Notes under the pieces: generated by a model
What the model saw: the letters and a program-made list of their open reading frames with translations, nothing else
What the model was told of the DNA's origin: nothing
The model's database searches: none
Assembly (NCBI GenBank): GCA_002344075.1
Contig: DDTM01000106.1
Coordinates: forward strand, 1 to 64,000
DNA: 64,000 nucleotides
Direction of reading: 5' to 3'
DNA from: Bacteroidetes bacterium UBA2364
GTDB lineage: Bacteria > Bacteroidota > Rhodothermia > Rhodothermales > UBA2364
Program-made: the position numbers and the translations under genes
Shown: positions 8,897-17,697 of the stretch, in pieces
How positions within the stretch are numbered: the stretch's first letter is position 1
Layout: every line of letters starts with the position of its first letter

Positions 8897-11716
8897 GTGG
8901 AAGCCGCCCGTTTGATAGAAGCCATAGAACAGATTCTGCCCAAAGAAAAAATCCGCTCTCGGCTAATTGATCGCTATGCGTTTGCGAGCGATGCCAGTTT
9001 TTATTACATGATTCCGCAAGTGGTGGTAATGCCAGACACCGTGGGCGAAATCCGATCTCTATTTGGGTTGTCGCAGCGTTTGGGGATTCCCATGACCTTT
9101 CGGGCCGCTGGAACAAGTCTTTCTGGTCAGGCCGTGACCGATGGCATTTTGGTGGACCTTAGCCGGAACTGGCGAAAACTTTGGGTGGAAGACGAGGGTT
9201 GGCGTATCCGTGTCCAACCGGGCGTGATCGGAGGTCATGCAAACAACGTCCTAAGGCGATATGGTCGTAAAATTGGCCCAGACCCAGCCTCGATTAATGC
9301 CGCAATGATGGGCGGTATTCTGTCTAACAATGCCAGTGGAATGTGTTGCGGTGTTGCACAAAACGCCTACCATACTCTGGAAAGCATGACGTTGGTTTTA
9401 CCCAATGGCCAGTCTTTTGATACCAATGTCCCTACCTCTTATACCCGATTTGAGCGGGAGTCTAAAGACGTATTCGACGGCATCCGAAAAATCAGGCGGC
9501 AGATCATGGAAGACCCCAAAATGGTAGAACTGATCCGGCATAAGTACCGCACCAAAAACACGGTAGGCTATAGCCTGAATGCGTTTCTTGATTACGAACA
9601 CCCCTTAGACATCATTGCACGTCTTATGATTGGGGGCGAGGGCACCTTGGGTTTTATTGCCGAAGCGGTTTTGGTAACCGTACCCGATTATGCACATAAG
9701 GCAACCGGAATCTTGTTTTTCCCCGATTGCGCAAGTGCTGGTCAGGCCATCCCGATTCTACTGGAAACGGGTGCAGCAGCATTGGAATTAATGGACGGCA
9801 TGGCCTTGAAGAGTATTGCCGAATTGCCCGAAGCGCCAGAAATCCTTAAAACATTGCCCGATGAGGCCGTTGGCCTGCTTTGTGAATATCATGCGCCCGA
9901 TGTCTGGAGTTTAGACCGGGCGATGGAAATTGCGGATGCTTCGTTCTTGCGACTTCGCATATTGAATAAACCCAAATTCTCCCGAAACCCTGTCAACCAA
10001 GCCAAACTTTGGAAACTTCGTAAGGGGCTGTACCCCTCTGCCGCTGCCCTACGTGGACGAGGCGAGGCGGTGTTATTGGAAGATATAACCTTTCCGGTTG
10101 AAATGCTGGGAGAAGCCATTCCTGATCTACAAGCCTTATTGCACCGACATGGATATGCAAATCCCATCATTTTTGGTCATGCCAAAGACGGAAACCTGCA
10201 TTTTGTGGTATCACAGCCCTTAGAAGAAGCCGATATTGGACGATATGCCCAATTTATGGAAGAGCTTTCGGACTTGGTTTTGCTCAGGTATGGCGGCTCT
10301 CTCAAGGCAGAGCATGGTACAGGACGAAACATCGCCCCGTTTGTAGAGGCCGAGTGGGGCGGAAAGGCATATAGCATCATGAAACAGGTGAAACGACTCT
10401 TAGACCCCGACAACCTGTTGAATCCTGGTGTTATTCTGAACAACGACAAAGCCGCCCATATTCGGAACCTAAAATCTCTACCCGTTGTAGAGACGGAAGT
10501 GGATAAATGCGTGGAATGTGGATTCTGCGAAAACCGATGCCCCAGCCGAGACTTTACCCTCTCGCCTCGCCAGCGCATTGGCATTCGGCGTGCCATAAAG
10601 CGATTGGAAGGAGCAGGTAAGCAGGAAGAAGTCCGACAATTGCGGCAAGAATACCAATTTGATGGCTTGGAAACCTGTGCAGTGGATGGCTTGTGCGCCT
10701 TAGATTGCCCTGTGGGAATCAATACTGGCGAGTTGGTGAAGCGGTTACGGCGTGAAGGGCACTCCCGCTTTGCCCAAAAGATGGCCCTTCAGGTGGCACA
10801 GTCCTTCCGGAATACGGTAAAACTTACCCGTTTGGGCTTACAAATGGGTGGACAAGTGAACCGCGTTCTGGGCCGCCGTACTATGGAACGCATAACAGGC
10901 GCGGCAAAAAAAATCAGTCATTCGCTCCCTCAATGGCCTGAACAGCTACAAAAGCCACCCGAAATCATCGCCAATACCCCTATCAAGGCAGACGCCGTTT
11001 ATTTTGCCACCTGTATTACCCGTACATTGGGGGAAGGAGAGGGCGGAAAAGCCTCCTTGTTGCGTGTTTTTATCGAGGTAGCGGAACGGGCAGGAGTCTC
11101 GCTCTTCCTACCCACCAGCATTGGCGGCTATTGTTGCAGTCAGATTTTCTCGTCTAAAGGCTATACCCAAGCGCATGAATATATGGCCAACTATGTGGTC
11201 GAGGCCCTTTATCAATGGACGGAAAAAGGAAAACTGCCCGTAGTGCTGGATGTATCTTCGTGTACCCAATCCATTCGCCAGATACGTCCGGTACTTTCGC
11301 CACGCAATCAGCGATATTTTGACTCGCTCCAGATTTATGACAGCGTAGAGTTTATCGCAGAATATCTTTTACCCCGCCTTGTCATCCGCCATAAAAAACA
11401 CCGTGTGGCCCTACATCCGGTCTGCTCATTGCACAAAATGGGAACCGTTGCGGTCTTAGAGACGGTGGCCCAAGCCTGTGCCCTGCATACGTTCATCCCA
11501 GAACATGCCGGATGTTGTGGGATGGCTGGCGACCGTGGATTTGTGGTTCCGGGACTTATTCAGGCGGCTACGGCACGCGAAGTGGCCGAACTCCATGCGG
11601 GTTCTTGCGATGGATATTATGCTACGTCTCGACCTTGCGAATTGAGTCTGGGGGAAACCTCTGGCCTTCCTTTCGAGTCCATTCTCTACCTGCTCGAAGA
11701 AGCAAGCCGTCCTTAA
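8897..11716 (+). CDS. FAD-linked oxidase / Fe-S fusion, D-lactate dehydrogenase-type
   Basis: A 939-residue fusion of an FAD-binding oxidoreductase (GlcD-like, residues ~1-500) and a GlpC/LutA-like iron-sulfur module. FAD region: RAAGTSLSGQA (69-79), GPDPASINAAMMGG (127-140), GGEGTLGF; substrate half: FGHAKDGNLHF and AEHGTGRNIAPFVEAEWG. Two 4Fe-4S clusters are marked by C538-x2-C541-x2-C544-x3-C548 and C594-x5-C600-x3-C604. Two cysteine-rich CCG motifs follow at C746/C747 and C873/C874. The layout is that of the D-lactate (or related D-2-hydroxyacid) dehydrogenases of Dld-II type that feed electrons to the quinone pool. The exact 2-hydroxyacid is not certain. The start is a GTG; no ATG fits better. 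lptF/G follows after 20 bp and rsmI after that, likely one transcript. Confidence 0.9.
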   Translation: MEAARLIEAIEQILPKEKIRSRLIDRYAFASDASFYYMIPQVVVMPDTVGEIRSLFGLSQRLGIPMTFRAAGTSLSGQAVTDGILVDLSRNWRKLWVEDEGWRIRVQPGVIGGHANNVLRRYGRKIGPDPASINAAMMGGILSNNASGMCCGVAQNAYHTLESMTLVLPNGQSFDTNVPTSYTRFERESKDVFDGIRKIRRQIMEDPKMVELIRHKYRTKNTVGYSLNAFLDYEHPLDIIARLMIGGEGTLGFIAEAVLVTVPDYAHKATGILFFPDCASAGQAIPILLETGAAALELMDGMALKSIAELPEAPEILKTLPDEAVGLLCEYHAPDVWSLDRAMEIADASFLRLRILNKPKFSRNPVNQAKLWKLRKGLYPSAAALRGRGEAVLLEDITFPVEMLGEAIPDLQALLHRHGYANPIIFGHAKDGNLHFVVSQPLEEADIGRYAQFMEELSDLVLLRYGGSLKAEHGTGRNIAPFVEAEWGGKAYSIMKQVKRLLDPDNLLNPGVILNNDKAAHIRNLKSLPVVETEVDKCVECGFCENRCPSRDFTLSPRQRIGIRRAIKRLEGAGKQEEVRQLRQEYQFDGLETCAVDGLCALDCPVGINTGELVKRLRREGHSRFAQKMALQVAQSFRNTVKLTRLGLQMGGQVNRVLGRRTMERITGAAKKISHSLPQWPEQLQKPPEIIANTPIKADAVYFATCITRTLGEGEGGKASLLRVFIEVAERAGVSLFLPTSIGGYCCSQIFSSKGYTQAHEYMANYVVEALYQWTEKGKLPVVLDVSSCTQSIRQIRPVLSPRNQRYFDSLQIYDSVEFIAEYLLPRLVIRHKKHRVALHPVCSLHKMGTVAVLETVAQACALHTFIPEHAGCCGMAGDRGFVVPGLIQAATAREVAELHAGSCDGYYATSRPCELSLGETSGLPFESILYLLEEASRP

Positions 11717-11736
11717 ATCGGATTATACGAGGGATC

Positions 11737-13185
11737 ATGCGACAATTGCAATGGATGGTGCTTAAACGCTTTCCGGGGCCATTTCTGGCTGCTCTGGGGC
11801 TGTTCATGTTCCTCATTCTGATGCAATTTCTCATGCAAAACTTGCCCAAAATCGTTGGGAAAGGCTTAGATCCCATTGTAATGTTTGAATTGATTGCATA
11901 TAGTTTGGCCTATATGTTTACGTTGGCCGTACCCATGTCTATGCTGGTGGCCACACTGATTACGTTTTCAAAACTCGTCGAAACCCGCGCATGGATGGTC
12001 ATCCGGAATGCAGGGGTTTCTCTCCTACAAATTTTGTGGCCGCTGTTGGTTCTTGCGGGCTTTATAACAGCCGGTATGTGGCATTTTGCTGGCGAAGTCT
12101 TACCAGAAGCCGGGTTCCGAAGCAGCGGTCTATGGTTGGATATTGCCCGAAAAAAACCAGATTTTTTATTGGAAGAGGGAAAGTTTTATAACGGGCTTCA
12201 GGGGTACACCCTTCTCGTCCGGCAAAAAGCCATCTGGAGCGGCGAACTACGAGGTGTTTTCCTTTTTGATTACACCAAAGGCAACCGCCGACAGGCTACC
12301 CTTATCGCCGAAAAAGGATACCTGGCCAGTATTGGCCGAGATTTGCTCAAACTTACATTGGTAAATGGCGAACTTCACCGTAATATTCAGGACCCCCCTA
12401 TACGATACGAGCGGGTACAGTTCCATAAATATGAGACCACATTCGATACCTCGGACCTGATGTTCCGCAGAGAAAACAAAGAAGGGATTCGAGGAGACCG
12501 CACCATCGCCGTTTCGCGCATTAATACCATTGTGGATTCCATGCAGGCAGAACTCCGGAGAAAAGAAAGGGACTTTTTCCATGACCTCCAACGCGGAGTA
12601 AACTTAAACCAGAAAGTGGACGCCCTCGCTACATTTGAACTACAGACCCTTCTTGATTCGGTGAAGGTTGCAGATGCACCCACCACCCGTCGCATACTCC
12701 GAGGGCTTTCTCCGAAAAATAAGCAGCAAGTCTATCAGAAAGCCATTCAATCTGCCCAACAACGGGTCTCCATGATTTCGGTGGAGCAAAGTAATTTTAA
12801 GTTTCAACAACAACGCATAGATGAATACATAGTAGAAGTCTATAAAAAACGAACGATGGCCATTGCCTGTTTTGTTTTTGTCTTGCTTGGCGCTCCTTTG
12901 GGCCTGATCATCCGGCGGGGCGGCTTGGGGGTAGTGGCAGCCATAGCAGGTATTTTGTTTATGCTCTTCTGGTTTGGCATGGTAAACGGCGAAAAATTGG
13001 CCGATCGTGGTTTTGTACCACCCATTATGATGTGGGCAAGTACCACCATTATGAGTAGCTTGGCCATTTTTCTGCTATTGCGCCACCAGTTTGGACACCT
13101 TGGGATCCCGATTCGTCGCTATCTGCAACATATTCCCTTGCCGCATCTCCCACGCCGCAAAAAAAGCCCTCCCATTCCTTCTTAA
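11737..13185 (+). CDS. LptF/LptG-family lipopolysaccharide export permease
   Basis: A YjgP/YjgQ-family permease of 482 residues from ATG 11737 (an in-frame upstream reading overlaps the oxidase gene and is not credible). Three membrane helices lie in the N-terminal ~120 residues and three in the last ~110. Between them is a large periplasmic beta-jellyroll region, which is the LptF/LptG architecture. The family forms the inner-membrane part of the Lpt bridge that takes lipopolysaccharide from the outer leaflet of the inner membrane to LptC. Here the central domain carries an extra helical, charged stretch (about 260-365, rich in Lys, Arg, Glu and Gln). Only one family member is present here, so the partner subunit must be elsewhere. 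LptF versus LptG is not decided. Confidence 0.88.
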   Translation: MRQLQWMVLKRFPGPFLAALGLFMFLILMQFLMQNLPKIVGKGLDPIVMFELIAYSLAYMFTLAVPMSMLVATLITFSKLVETRAWMVIRNAGVSLLQILWPLLVLAGFITAGMWHFAGEVLPEAGFRSSGLWLDIARKKPDFLLEEGKFYNGLQGYTLLVRQKAIWSGELRGVFLFDYTKGNRRQATLIAEKGYLASIGRDLLKLTLVNGELHRNIQDPPIRYERVQFHKYETTFDTSDLMFRRENKEGIRGDRTIAVSRINTIVDSMQAELRRKERDFFHDLQRGVNLNQKVDALATFELQTLLDSVKVADAPTTRRILRGLSPKNKQQVYQKAIQSAQQRVSMISVEQSNFKFQQQRIDEYIVEVYKKRTMAIACFVFVLLGAPLGLIIRRGGLGVVAAIAGILFMLFWFGMVNGEKLADRGFVPPIMMWASTTIMSSLAIFLLLRHQFGHLGIPIRRYLQHIPLPHLPRRKKSPPIPS

Positions 13186-13197
13186 CCCTTTAACAGC

Positions 13198-13869
13198 GTG
13201 CTGTATATTGTCCCTACGCCCATTGGCAACCTCGAAGACATTACCTTACGGGCGTTGCGCATTCTCCGCGAAGCCGATGTGGTGGCTTGTGAAGACACCC
13301 GAACTTCCGGTGTTTTGCTACAACATTACCAAATCGAAACGTCACGTACCAGTTTTCATGCGTTTAACGAAGCAGCAAAGGCCGACCACCTGATCGCACG
13401 AATCCAGCGCGGGGAAACTGTAGCCCTGATTTCGGATGCCGGAACGCCGGGAATTTCGGATCCGGGGTTTTCTTTAGTCCGTGCAGCCATTCAGGCCGGA
13501 GTCTCTGTAGAGGTATTGCCCGGAGCCACCGCATTTGTACCGGCCCTTGTCGCATCCGGCCTTCCCTCCGACCGCTTTGTATTTGAGGGGTTTCTACCTG
13601 TCAAAAAAGGCCGTCAAACACGAATGAAGGCCCTGGTGGAAGAAAGCCGAACGATGGTGTTTTATGAATCCCCACACCGCATTCAAAAAACCTTAGATGG
13701 ATTTATAACCTTGTTTGGCCCCGACCGCCCTGCCTGTGTGGCCCGCGAATTGTCAAAAAAATTCGAGGAGGTGGTACGTGGGAGCTTGTCTTCTGTGCGT
13801 GTACATTTTAGCCAAGAAGCCAAAGTCCGGGGAGAATTTGTCCTCATCATCGGTGGCAAGACAGGATAG
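13198..13869 (+). CDS. rsmI: 16S rRNA 2'-O-ribose C1402 methyltransferase RsmI
   Basis: RsmI uses S-adenosylmethionine to methylate the 2'-OH of C1402 in 16S rRNA, in the decoding centre. The 223-residue product has the tetrapyrrole-methylase fold with family hallmarks: LYIVPTPIGNLEDITLRAL at the N-terminus, VACEDTRTSG, the LISDAGTPGISDPG loop, and YESPHRI. Start is GTG at 13198, placed exactly as in homologues. It is slightly shorter than the E. coli protein (286), lacking the C-terminal extension, which is common in this lineage. It follows lptF/G by 12 bp. Confidence 0.95.
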   Translation: MLYIVPTPIGNLEDITLRALRILREADVVACEDTRTSGVLLQHYQIETSRTSFHAFNEAAKADHLIARIQRGETVALISDAGTPGISDPGFSLVRAAIQAGVSVEVLPGATAFVPALVASGLPSDRFVFEGFLPVKKGRQTRMKALVEESRTMVFYESPHRIQKTLDGFITLFGPDRPACVARELSKKFEEVVRGSLSSVRVHFSQEAKVRGEFVLIIGGKTG

Positions 13870-14027
13870 ATTGCCCTATATCACGAACATGTCTTTCTTT
13901 TGAAAAAGCCATTTGAATGCTTTGGACGGCAAACGGCATATTTAAAATACCAACTGTGCTATCGTGGCTTCCTGCAAACATTTGTGCTTGAACAACCCTC
14001 GACTGCAATTTGTTACCGTTACGGCAT

Positions 14028-14542
14028 ATGGATCTTTATACCATTCATTGGACTGAACAATGGGTGAATGCGGAATCGCTCAAGTTGTATTTTATTATTG
14101 GAAAAATGGTTGACGAAGAAAAGCCCAAAAGCGCAAATGGGGTACTAAAGTTTTAGATATACTATCGGAGAGGGTACAACAAGAACTTCTTGGATTAAGA
14201 GGGTTTTTGGGTGAAAATCTAAAACGAATGCGACCCTTTTATACTGAATGGAGTGATTCCGACTATCTTCGATTGTCCGAAACTACCGATAATGTGAATT
14301 CAATGAAACCAATTCGGTTGTCAGTGACCACCCAATTACAAGACGCTACAAAACCGGCTAATTTTGAAAACATTAAATTGAATTTTGAAAATTTCAACGC
14401 GATTTCCTTTACGCATCACTTTGAGATTCTCACAAAAGTTAAAAGTGAAAACCACCGCTGGTATTACATACATCAGACGGCTTACCAAGCATTATTTGAC
14501 ACGATGAAAAGAATACTCGATAACACGAGAATAGCACAATAA
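14028..14542 (+). pseudogene. Frameshifted, 3'-truncated DUF1016 (YhcG-family) nuclease remnant
   Basis: An ATG at 14028 opens a frame ending at TAG 14154-14156, containing LYFIIGKMVDEEKPKS. The next forward frame, open from about 14114, continues with KWGTKVLDILSERVQQEL, LGENLKRMRPFYTEW and, near its end, ISFTHHFEILTKVKS and WYYIHQTAYQ, stopping at 14542. Joined by one frame change, these give the order of blocks in the N-terminal domain of DUF1016/YhcG proteins (IGK, WG, LS-L, N-L--MR-FY, S--HH-EIL-K, YYIH). The family's C-terminal PD-(D/E)XK nuclease domain is absent. DUF1016 genes usually travel with restriction or defence loci, so this looks like a decayed import. The segment is more AT-rich than its neighbours. 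It could be a sequencing error at the frame change, but the missing nuclease domain would remain. Confidence 0.75.
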
Positions 14543-14956
14543 GCAAAAACCGTCATCAGACCATCCACATTGATATGCCTCATTCTTCTCCTGAGTTTAC
14601 CAAAGGGGACCCAATATCATACCTGCCTTTTCCCCTAAGACCCGTTTTTACACCCCAACAAATGCGACAATGATGCGACATACATGCGACAATGATGCAA
14701 TGAGGCTTTACTCCTACCATCACAATGTATTATTATCCATTACGAATCCCGTTATGAATGGGCAAAAATCACCTCTCAAACGCATCTCTCGTGGGTTAAA
14801 CGTGGCGGTATCCGTTCTGGGCCGCCATCGTTTTTATATACCATCATGGCTTCTTGCGCTATTACAACCTTGCACCATCCGGCAGTTCAGTCTTGTTTAC
14901 GGTACAGGTCTGACGTAACTTCTTTGTCTTAAAGCACACCTTCTGAGATATAGTTT
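14543..14956. other. Non-coding scar downstream of DUF1016 remnant
   Basis: This 414-bp region has no ORF I can support; an 82-codon reading from 14670 begins in the tandem repeat and resembles no family I know. It contains the 11-bp tandem repeat described separately, and must carry the promoter for the alkyltransferase-like gene that begins at 14957. Confidence 0.45.
14662..14705 (+). repeat. 11-bp tandem repeat, four units (ATGCGACAATG family)
   Basis: Units start at 14662, 14673, 14684 and 14695: ATGCGACAATG, ATGCGACATAC, ATGCGACAATG, ATGCAATGAGG. Units 1 and 3 are identical, unit 2 keeps ATGCGACA, and unit 4 keeps only ATGC plus part of the rest. The period is one helical turn. Its position about 250 bp before the alkyltransferase-like gene leaves open a protein-binding role; it may equally be replication slippage in a decaying region. 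Confidence 0.6.
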
Positions 14957-15319
14957 ATGCCCACTTCCGATTTTTACGAACGAGTTTATGCCGTAGCACG
15001 CCAAGTGCCCTTCGGCAATGTCACCACCTATGGCCATATCGCCCGGTATTTGGGTACGGGGCAGTCCGCAAGGGTAGTAGGATGGGCATTAAACCAATGT
15101 CCACCTGATGTTCCGGCGCATCGTGTGGTAAACCGTTTTGGCGGTTTGTCTGGTGCGCTTCATTTTGGTGGGCCTTTTGTTATGGAAGATCGCCTCAGAT
15201 CTGAGGGCATACACTTTACCGAGGGCGGCCTGGTTCTGCTGACGCAACACCTTTGGGATCCAACGGTGCATTTGGACTCACCCAAACCCATTCACTTATC
15301 CAATAAAACCGATGAATAG
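14957..15319 (+). CDS. Alkyltransferase-like protein (ATL, MGMT domain without active cysteine)
   Basis: A 120-residue protein with the DNA-binding domain of O6-alkylguanine-DNA alkyltransferases: FYERVYAVARQVPFGNVTTYGHIA, and RVVGWALNQCP with the arginine finger (R39). At the alkyl-acceptor site it reads PAHRV (53-57): alanine 54 replaces the cysteine of PCHRV. It therefore cannot accept an alkyl group itself. Known ATLs (eAtl of E. coli, Atl1 of fission yeast) bind O6-alkylguanine, flip it out, and hand the lesion to nucleotide excision repair. A full MGMT with PCHRV is encoded at 54434. The next gene (AhpD-like) overlaps by 8 bp and should be co-translated. Confidence 0.92.
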   Translation: MPTSDFYERVYAVARQVPFGNVTTYGHIARYLGTGQSARVVGWALNQCPPDVPAHRVVNRFGGLSGALHFGGPFVMEDRLRSEGIHFTEGGLVLLTQHLWDPTVHLDSPKPIHLSNKTDE

Positions 15320-15674
15320 AATAGAACAGTTTCGATTGTACAGAGATCGGATGAATAAGCGCATTTTGGAGCAAGGCTCACACTTGGGCATTAAGCGTGT
15401 TTATAATTTAGACACCAATGCCTATCGAGATGGCGCGTTGTCCAGTCAGACCAAGGAGTTACTGGGTTTGGTGGCCTCGATGGTGCTCCGGTGCAATGAC
15501 TGTATTGATTATCACCTGATACAGTGTATTGAGGCGGGTTTTACGAATGAAGAATTAGAAGATGCCATGAATGTGGCGCTTGTAGTGGGTGGTACGATTG
15601 TGATCCCTCACCTTCGTCATGCCTACGAGACCATAGACCTACTCCGCGCCGAGAGATCGCAACAACTGGCCTAA
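15312..15674 (+). CDS. Carboxymuconolactone decarboxylase (AhpD-like) family protein
   Basis: A small (120-residue) all-helical protein of the CMD family. It has the redox CxxCxxxH motif seen in AhpD-type members: C61, C64, H68 in CNDCIDYHL, followed by the typical GFTNEELEDAMNVALVVGG and H-bearing terminal helix. AhpD-like proteins act as thiol-disulfide partners or peroxidases; true decarboxylases lack the CxxC. The start overlaps the upstream ATL gene by 8 bp. Its physiological partner is unknown; a role in oxidative or alkylation stress together with the ATL is suggested only by the coupling. Confidence 0.9.
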   Translation: MNRIEQFRLYRDRMNKRILEQGSHLGIKRVYNLDTNAYRDGALSSQTKELLGLVASMVLRCNDCIDYHLIQCIEAGFTNEELEDAMNVALVVGGTIVIPHLRHAYETIDLLRAERSQQLA

Positions 15675-15676
15675 AA

Positions 15677-16627
15677 TCAGCCGGAGTGGTGTAATTTTCG
15701 ACAAATAGGGCAATAATCAGCCGGAGCATTCCCATTGACATCTAATGGAATATCTGCGGGGATATCGGTGGTTCTAATAGTCTTGGGCAAAGGCGACTTC
15801 TCCCCCAGTAGTTCATCAATCCGCACCAACTGATATTCTTTTTTCTGGAGCCATGTCACCAATTCGCCCAGTCGTTTATAAAATTTGTCGGTTCTTTCTG
15901 GAGCGGTTCCCATGTGTATCAACATGATAAAGCCATTAAAGCCATCCGGATCGGATTGTTCATACGCCTTAATGCTTTCCAAAATGGCCTCACTGCTTTT
16001 GTAATTGGGCATTTTGGGCGTTGTATAATCGGCATTGGAACGACTTCCGGGCGTTATAGCAATTAATTTCAGTCCAAGCTCTTGTGTCCACTGGGCAATA
16101 GAAACATCATACCATTCATAAGGAGGGAGAAAGTAAGGGGCAGCCGCTTTCTGAATGCCAAATTTCTCCATGGCTTTATAATTTTCTAACAAGTCCAAAG
16201 TCATCTCTTGTTTCCCAATAATCAAGCTATCGCCAAAACCATATTCCAAGTGCTGATCGGAGTGCGCACCCAGATAATGTCCGTCTTCCTTTAGCCCCAG
16301 AATCAGCGCATGTCGTGTGGTGTCCCGATAAAAGCGGCCCGTCAAGAAAAAAGAAGCCTTTACGCGGTGTTTTGCAAGGGCTTTACGAACAATGTCTCCG
16401 CCTTCCGCAAACCGGTCTGCCGAGATGATAAGGGCTATTTTTTTTTGGCTCCGATCCCCGCGAATGAGGGTCTCTTTGATGCGGGTAAACCCAGCAGTAG
16501 GTTTTTCGGTAGTAACGGGTTGGGGGGATGAAGGGCTTGGTGATGGCTGAGGCGGGTTACAGGCTAACATACCAAAGAAAACCCAGAACGTAAACCATAT
16601 CGTTTTATGTATATTCAACAGTTCCAT
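15677..16627 (-). CDS. Polysaccharide deacetylase-like lipoprotein
   Basis: I choose the ATG at 16627, which places a lipoprotein signal correctly (WFTFWVFFGMLAC, lipidated C23); an ATG nine codons further upstream also exists. A proline/serine-rich linker (24-45) leads to a NodB-type domain. The canonical catalytic block (T/S-F-D-D) is replaced by IISADRFAEGG with D71 only. The metal-site histidines are kept in GAHSDQH (H122, H126), and HIG-like IHMGT appears later. This divergent form, with DYCPICRKLH at the C-terminus, is a family seen in Bacteroidota. It probably acts on a surface or periplasmic glycan. Whether it is a deacetylase or a binding protein is open. The gene is convergent with the AhpD-like gene, 2 bp apart. 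Confidence 0.82.
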   Translation of the reverse strand: MELLNIHKTIWFTFWVFFGMLACNPPQPSPSPSSPQPVTTEKPTAGFTRIKETLIRGDRSQKKIALIISADRFAEGGDIVRKALAKHRVKASFFLTGRFYRDTTRHALILGLKEDGHYLGAHSDQHLEYGFGDSLIIGKQEMTLDLLENYKAMEKFGIQKAAAPYFLPPYEWYDVSIAQWTQELGLKLIAITPGSRSNADYTTPKMPNYKSSEAILESIKAYEQSDPDGFNGFIMLIHMGTAPERTDKFYKRLGELVTWLQKKEYQLVRIDELLGEKSPLPKTIRTTDIPADIPLDVNGNAPADYCPICRKLHHSG

Positions 16628-16849
16628 AAAGTTGTATCGGATGATAGTGTGCAACTTGTACGATTTCGGAAACCGTCTATAAGAGCCACTTTAGGACAGA
16701 GACGGCGCTATTTTGTCAAAAAACCAATGCCTCATATGCCCAAGCTGCTATTGTCCTTGGATGCAAATGGAGGCCATTGGTCTAAAACGATAAGGAAAAA
16801 ATCCATCCAACCCGTAGGATGTGGGACACCACTTAGTGCGCTCGGCAGT

Positions 16850-17692
16850 TTATCCGCCAAAACAGCGTTCGGCAGCAAGCACACCCCGCTCAAAGATAGG
16901 GTCCCTGTCTTCTGTAAAGCCCAGAATACTGATGTCGTGTACATCCGGCTCAATAAGTAAATCTGGTGGTGCGAGTTGTAAATACAAGTGTTCGACTTGC
17001 TGGATCATCAAATCCAAGGAGCGTTCCAAAACACGCAAACTCAGCGGGGTTCGACGCACGAGACGGTGTTTGATGGCTTCTTTCCATGAAATCTCCCCGT
17101 CGCGGTCGTCGTCTGCGTCTTCCTCGCCCAATACACGCCAATCATTGCGGTTAAACAGCCTGACAGCAATGGTTTGGGTTGCTCCGTTATCAAGCAAGAC
17201 GCGAACCGGCAGGTTATTAAACAAGCCCCCATCAATCAGCCAGCGGCCTCCAATTTGTACTGGCGCAAAGATACCGGGTACAGCGGTGGATGCCAATACT
17301 GCTGGCGCCAGTTGTCCGGAACTTACCACCACTTCCTCGCCCTTCTCTATGTCGGTACACATGACGAAAAACGGCGTAGGCAAGTCTTCGAAGCGGCCAT
17401 ACGGGAGCGTAAACCGCAAAAAATCCCCCAAACCTTCCACATCAATTAAGCCTTTTCCGTCTAAACGGATGCTCATTAGTTCTAGCAAGTCTTGGGTCAT
17501 AAAAACCTGCCGGATTTCCTCTACAGGCATTCCGGCGGCATAAAACACCCCCACCAATGCCCCGATACTACACCCTGCCACCAAGTCCGGCTTTATCCCC
17601 TGTTTTTCCAGTACCGAAAGTGCGCCCAAGTGTGCCAAGCCTTTCATCCCACCCCCGCCGAGGGCCAATCCTATTTTGGGTTGTATGTTCAT
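16850..17692 (-). CDS. Patatin-like phospholipase
   Basis: A 280-residue patatin-family lipid acyl hydrolase, with the three family landmarks intact: the oxyanion loop GGGGMKG (12-18), the nucleophile elbow GCSIG (40-44, Ser42), and the DGG triplet (154-156, Asp154) that completes the Ser-Asp dyad. It resembles the cytosolic RssA-type proteins, with no signal peptide. Such proteins hydrolyse phospholipid or lysophospholipid acyl chains. It begins 5 bp after the stop of the APC permease gene, so the two are one transcript, although no functional link between them is obvious. Confidence 0.93.
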   Translation of the reverse strand: MNIQPKIGLALGGGGMKGLAHLGALSVLEKQGIKPDLVAGCSIGALVGVFYAAGMPVEEIRQVFMTQDLLELMSIRLDGKGLIDVEGLGDFLRFTLPYGRFEDLPTPFFVMCTDIEKGEEVVVSSGQLAPAVLASTAVPGIFAPVQIGGRWLIDGGLFNNLPVRVLLDNGATQTIAVRLFNRNDWRVLGEEDADDDRDGEISWKEAIKHRLVRRTPLSLRVLERSLDLMIQQVEHLYLQLAPPDLLIEPDVHDISILGFTEDRDPIFERGVLAAERCFGG

Positions 17693-17697
17693 TTTAG

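Noticed and set aside
10177..10722. 181-codon ORF antisense to the FAD/Fe-S oxidase
   Set aside because: Overlaps the iron-sulfur region of a clear gene and has no recognisable domain.
15675..15728. Direct repeat ATCAGCCGGAG twice
   Set aside because: Both copies lie in or at the end of the deacetylase coding sequence and look like chance codon reuse.
16821..17543. 240-codon ORF antisense to patatin gene
   Set aside because: Basic, Ser/Arg-rich shadow opposite a gene with intact catalytic motifs.
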